Assembly (NCBI RefSeq): GCF_000764305.2
Contig: NW_025933402.1
Coordinates: 302,734 to 366,733, forward strand
DNA: 64,000 nt
DNA from: Hyalella azteca
Taxonomy: Eukaryota; Arthropoda; Malacostraca; Amphipoda; Hyalellidae
Direction: 5' to 3'
Part shown: positions 60,301 to 64,000 of the stretch, piece by piece
Numbering within the stretch: the stretch's first letter is position 1
Layout: the number at the start of each line of letters is the position of its first letter
Notes under the pieces: generated by a model
What the model saw: the letters and a program-made list of their open reading frames with translations, nothing else
The model's database searches: none
What the model was told of the DNA's origin: nothing
Position numbers and translations under genes: made by a program

Positions 60301-60846
60301 CACTCGCAAGAGGACTTGGGTGAGTCGAACGAAATTGAAACTCAGGAATCAGCAACGAGAAGCTCTATCCAGCCGTCGACTTCAACACAACGATCGGCAG
60401 CAGAAGTCAAGAGACATCATTTGCGACAGCACCAAAAAGTCCTGCAAAACACAAAATTGCGGCCACCACCGAAAGATGGAAAAATTAGAAGGAACAGAAA
60501 CATGAACGCAAAACCAAACAAGCGTCTCCGGCCCAGCCGAGTACTTAGAGAATCTCAAAAGAAGCGCGAAAAAATGAAAACTGAGTTCAAGCAACTCGAT
60601 GAAAGCCACTCCTCGTTCAGAGAGGACACCACAAGCAGGGAAGCACAGGGGGTGAAAACGAGTGTCCGTCGTAGGAATAGTTCAGACGGGCAAGACGTTC
60701 GTGTCAGCAATGCATTGACTGCACGGTCTATAACGCAGGCAGATACAGCTACGGCTACAACAACCCTCAGTGACGGAGTTAGCCTCACGCATCTTTACGC
60801 TCCGTTCCTAAAGCAACTGCGTGATTGGGATGCCAAAAATGGATAG
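57338..60846 (+). CDS. Secreted Pro/Tyr/His/Ser-rich protein of unknown function
   Basis: A long exon preceded by a good acceptor (ATCTTTTGCAG at 57327-57337). The chosen start, ATG at 57364, gives a signal peptide (MMRPGQLVLVLAAAAAAQQL) and 1160 residues to TAG. No upstream coding exon was found, so the preceding exon is probably 5' UTR; the frame stays open to the acceptor, so an earlier start is possible. The first 900 residues are rich in Pro, Tyr, His, Ser, Thr and Gln with no Cys-based domain. The C-terminal quarter is strongly basic with dibasic runs (ERRSRLRRRPQW) and ends FLKQLRDWDAKNG. The product could be an extracellular-matrix or cuticle-associated protein, but no family is recognised. 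Confidence 0.82.
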
Positions 60847-61202
60847 ATAACAGCACGAACAGAAATGTTTAAATAGTGAAGAAATTAGATCTTTAACAAT
60901 TGCCATCAATGTTGACAACTCAAATGCTGACTGTAACGATATGAATTCTAAATTAGAGTAGCCTTCTTATATACACGGAGCAAAATTCAGACAACAGCAT
61001 TTTCAATACAGCTCCATACTTTGCTCTCTTGAGTTTGAAAATGCAATCCCTCTTGAACAGGAGCTCAAAATTCCTCGATTCCTATTGTTTATCCTTAGAA
61101 GCCCCTTGCAATTACTCACACTGTGGCTGGTTATCAACTTCAGGCCAAGCGCAACGAGATATGAATTACAGTAAAAATTGCAATTAAGATATGTTCAATA
61201 AA
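60847..61202 (+). other. 3' UTR of the 57-kb gene with AATAAA
   Basis: AATAAA at 61197-61202 (TTCAATAAATG), about 350 bases after the stop codon, is the first well-placed polyadenylation signal. A cleavage site would follow within about 30 bases. Confidence 0.5.
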
Positions 61203-61518
61203 TGAAATAAAATGTCAAACGTTGTTTCTTTAAAACAGGCAACCTAAATAAAATGACAACAAGGAACTCTGCTGATTCAAAACCTTTAAGATATGGAAAC
61301 CATATTCAAAGTATGAGACTCAACATCAAGTGACAATAAAACCACAATTACCATACATAGAATGATTCTGGGTATACTCAAGAAGTGGTAAGACAATTGA
61401 AAGTACCTGGTAAATTCAAAATATAGATATATTCTATTATTTATATGAAAAAATACCTGAACAACCAAATAAAGAAGCATTTTACACAATTTTAACACAA
61501 ACTGAGCAAGTACTTACA

Positions 61519-61587
61519 ATTTCCACTCTCTGCAGTTTGTCTATGCAGTCCTGCAAACTGCTAATAACATCAACCATTGTTGACACC
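61519..61587 (-). CDS. Candidate upstream exon of the Tudor gene (coiled coil)
   Basis: The minus strand has acceptor TGTTTGCAG, 23 codons (VSTMVDVISSLQDCIDKLQR plus VEI), and donor ATT|GTAAGT, phase 0 at both ends. The heptad-like helix continues well into ECVVAHEKVC of the 14-kb exon, in the style of a B-box-associated coiled coil. If joined, the intron is about 47 kb. It could instead belong to a separate gene that runs off the right edge. Confidence 0.6.
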
Positions 61588-61961
61588 TGCAAACATACAA
61601 TGCATTAGCAACCAAATAGAAAGATTGGAAATCATTTGTACACACAAAAAGTAGGCAGATAAGATGCGAAGGAAAAAGATGATTGAGTATATGAATAATG
61701 CAAGGTAAAATGCTGTGGTTCAGTATTTCTTTCTAGATTCTAGGAAAATTGATAATTAAATTATACTCTTCTATGATTTACTTGAGCATGAGAGTATGCA
61801 ACTAGGTAAAATTTTGTAAAAGAAAATTAAATTTTAGGACCATTTCAAAGTATGCATATTGCATGTTACCAGTTACAACGATATTATTTTAAAAATCTCT
61901 TTCTAGAGTTTTGAGGTACAGAAACACCGAATTAAAACAAATAACTTTAATCACCATATTT

Positions 61962-63335
61962 AGTCAAATGGGGTAAGACAGGATCGCAGCCTTCATGGGG
62001 TAAGAAAGGACCAGCCCATGGCGTGCATTCTAATTGCACTGAATTCAATTTGACAAAAGAATGTGTTAGAGCAGTCATTGCCTGTCATTTCAGTGTTTGT
62101 GTCAACCCTCTTCTGCGAATAATGAATTTTGGGCTAATTTTTAAAGAAAACCTATGTAAAGAAGGGTCACAAAATAGTTAACCATGTTTGGGAAATAAGC
62201 TCTGTCTAATGACAAAAAAAATTTTGGCCAGGTTTGTGGATGTAGGCAGGTAACCTCAAGTAATAAGCAACTTTTTAGACATACTAGGCATTCCTACCTG
62301 CTACCATCACTGCCTGACAACTATTCTAAAATGGGGTAAAAAAGGACTGGACAAGGGGTAAGACGGGACCACTAAATGATCCTGTTTTAACCCACAAGTG
62401 GTCCTATATTACCCCACAAATGGTCCTGTCTTATCCTACAAATGGTCCTCTATTACCCTACAGTTTATCAAAAATAGTTTTTAAATGAATATATTATTGT
62501 GTAGTACATGGAGTATTTTGGTCAAAATTTTTATTTTTTGCTCAAACTTCATTATAACTTGTTGGATTTTTTAATTAGAGAAATTTAGAGCACTATTTTA
62601 AATTGCATCAAAGGGATATAGAAAATAAGAAGGTCTATTCCCATTAGTGAGCTGCAGAACTACGTGCAAGATTGGCTGGGGGAAAAATCACTGTGTGAAA
62701 CATAAAAAATAATTATTATCACAACTTTGTGAGAGGGCATGAGCTATGTTTGAAGAAGTGCACCACAAATGCAGTTAACAAGAAAACACATGACACTCGA
62801 GTTATTATTCATTGGTTTTATTACCAATTTGATAAATTTTTCAGACAATGACACTAATGGAATATACATGAAGCATTTAGCAGTGCTTTACAATGAACCA
62901 AACCCAACCCACTATTACTATGCTTAACAAAGTTTTCTCATGACAAAAACTTCAATGTGACTGATATTAGAGTTGACTTCCCACAACACAAAACAGTAAC
63001 AAGTGGTTGTTTAATCAAATAATGTGTTTCTAGATGGATAATATTGAATATCAGATTTGTACTTTTACTAAAAACTTTGTAACATAAGAATTCCCAGTTG
63101 GTCCTTTCTTACCCCAGCCTGGTTCTATCTTACTCCAGTGGGGTAAGATGGTACCAGCTCACTTTTTTTAATCTGTACAGAAAACTATGTTAGATGCAAA
63201 ACATCTGAGTTGTAGCTTAGAAGCCCATCGCATAACTACACCTGGTGATAGTTTTAGGGTTTTTTAGTTATGCATGGTATATATAGATGCTACAGGCTTG
63301 TTAGTGATTTCGGTCTTGTCTTACCCCATCCGACT
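61962..63335. mobile_element. 1.37-kb element with GGGGTAAGACAGGACC repeats
   Basis: The outer ends are inverted: AGTCAAATGGGGTAAGACA (61962) against TGTCTTACCCCATCCGACT reversed (ends 63335). About twelve copies of a 16-22 bp motif (GGGGTAAGACAGGACC) lie inside in both orientations at about 61968, 61995, 62331, 62355, 62383-62463 (four in tandem), 63095-63160 (three) and 63311. No transposase frame is seen. It is probably a non-autonomous DNA transposon with subterminal repeats. Confidence 0.6.
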
Positions 63336-63866
63336 ATATATTGTTTTTTAGATCCTATACACAAGCTTTCAATTTATCAGTAAAATTGTAGCCATTGTTT
63401 CAGTTTACACTAAAAATGATCAGATTATTAAAGGTCAGCTTATAGCCTTAATGATAACTGATTTGAATGTTGCCTTACTGATGATAAAGTATTTATTTGA
63501 AAAACATAAAATTAGGATTAAAGTTATCAACAGAAAATACAAAAATATTAATTTATTCATGATTAACCAATTAAACATCATGATGCATTCATGAGGATCA
63601 CTCAACACAAGTTGACCTTAGGTTAATATGAGTGGAAGGTAAAGTGAAGACCACTCTACTCAAAAGTCAACCTTCTATTACTCCACAATAAAGAAAAGTT
63701 GCACTTATTAAGCAAGATTTTTTAATCAGATTGATGTATGAACTTAGAGAATTGAATGAACAAGAGAATTGAATGAACATGGTTCATGAATTGTTGATTT
63801 AAACTTTCAAGTTTATAAAATTTGGTTTGAATCCAGAACATTTCACAGCTGATATTTTGTACTCAC

Positions 63867-64000
63867 CAAGGGTGTGGATATATATACTCTGAACAATAGT
63901 GGATCAGATGTTCTTTGAATAATGGCACATCTCAAATCAGAGCAATAATGAGCAAACTGTTGTCCATAAAGGGCATTCAAATAATAAGAATATTTACATC
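63867..64000 (-). CDS. Candidate exon (partial), upstream of the 61.5-kb exon
   Basis: The minus strand is open from the window edge to a donor TTG|GTGAGT in phase 0: ALYGQQFAHYCSDLRCAIIQ, then RTSDPLLFRVYISTPL. Phase agrees with the exon at 61.5 kb. Two Cys and a His might belong to a zinc-binding B-box, but the pattern is incomplete here. Confidence 0.35.

Noticed and set aside
1..64000. CRISPR array, prokaryotic operons or ribosome binding sites
   Set aside because: Introns, a CPAP1 gene, a tRNA with internal pol III promoter and snRNA genes show a eukaryotic genome; no regular spacer-repeat array exists.

Overview
This is a eukaryotic, AT-rich window that most likely comes from an arthropod. 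It has GT-AG spliced genes with kilobase introns, a chitin-binding type-2 cuticle protein, a Penelope-like element remnant and a Tc1/mariner element. The species cannot be fixed from the sequence.

The main discovery is a U5 spliceosomal snRNA gene array. Thirteen recognisable copies of a 115-nt sequence, all on the minus strand, match U5 snRNA: the invariant loop I (GCCUUUUACU) inside an 8-bp stem, the UACUCUGG 5' end, an Sm-like U-rich site and a 3' terminal hairpin. Cluster I (about 1.0-5.1 kb) holds four copies plus a decayed one. Cluster II (about 36.0-48.6 kb) holds nine, plus a possible decayed one. Most copies carry a conserved upstream block at a fixed distance from the 5' end, in two promoter subtypes (A and B). 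Two copies lost the promoter and two lost part of the RNA. The spacers are diverged segmental duplications of each other, so transposon insertions can be read by comparison with empty paralogous sites.

Protein-coding content. (1) A minus-strand gene ends at 5581 and encodes a coiled-coil (TRIM/B-box-associated type) plus Tudor protein. Exons with consistent phase lie at 14.2, 9.5, 8.9-8.0, 7.4, 7.0, 6.4 and 5.7 kb. Two more phase-0 candidate exons lie at 61.5 and 63.9 kb. If those belong to it, the gene spans most of the window, and a 47-kb intron holds U5 cluster II and two plus-strand genes. (2) A plus-strand gene (19380-32169, seven coding exons, 604 codons, phases all closing) encodes a secreted CPAP1-type cuticular protein with one C-terminal peritrophin-A domain. 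(3) A plus-strand gene (coding exon 57364-60846, 1160 aa) encodes an unrecognised secreted Pro/Tyr/His/Ser-rich protein.

Other content: a tRNA-Glu(CUC) at 12969-13040; a 622-bp snap-back Tc1/mariner derivative at 34528-35149; foldback elements at about 0.25-0.8 kb and 38.6-39.45 kb; a 360-bp GC-rich repeat present twice in inverted orientation (11.7 and 51.7 kb) and almost identical; a Penelope-like remnant at 56.3-56.9 kb; and a 1.37-kb element at 62.0-63.3 kb made of many copies of a GGGGTAAGACAGGACC motif. The rest is intronic or intergenic sequence in which I see no gene.
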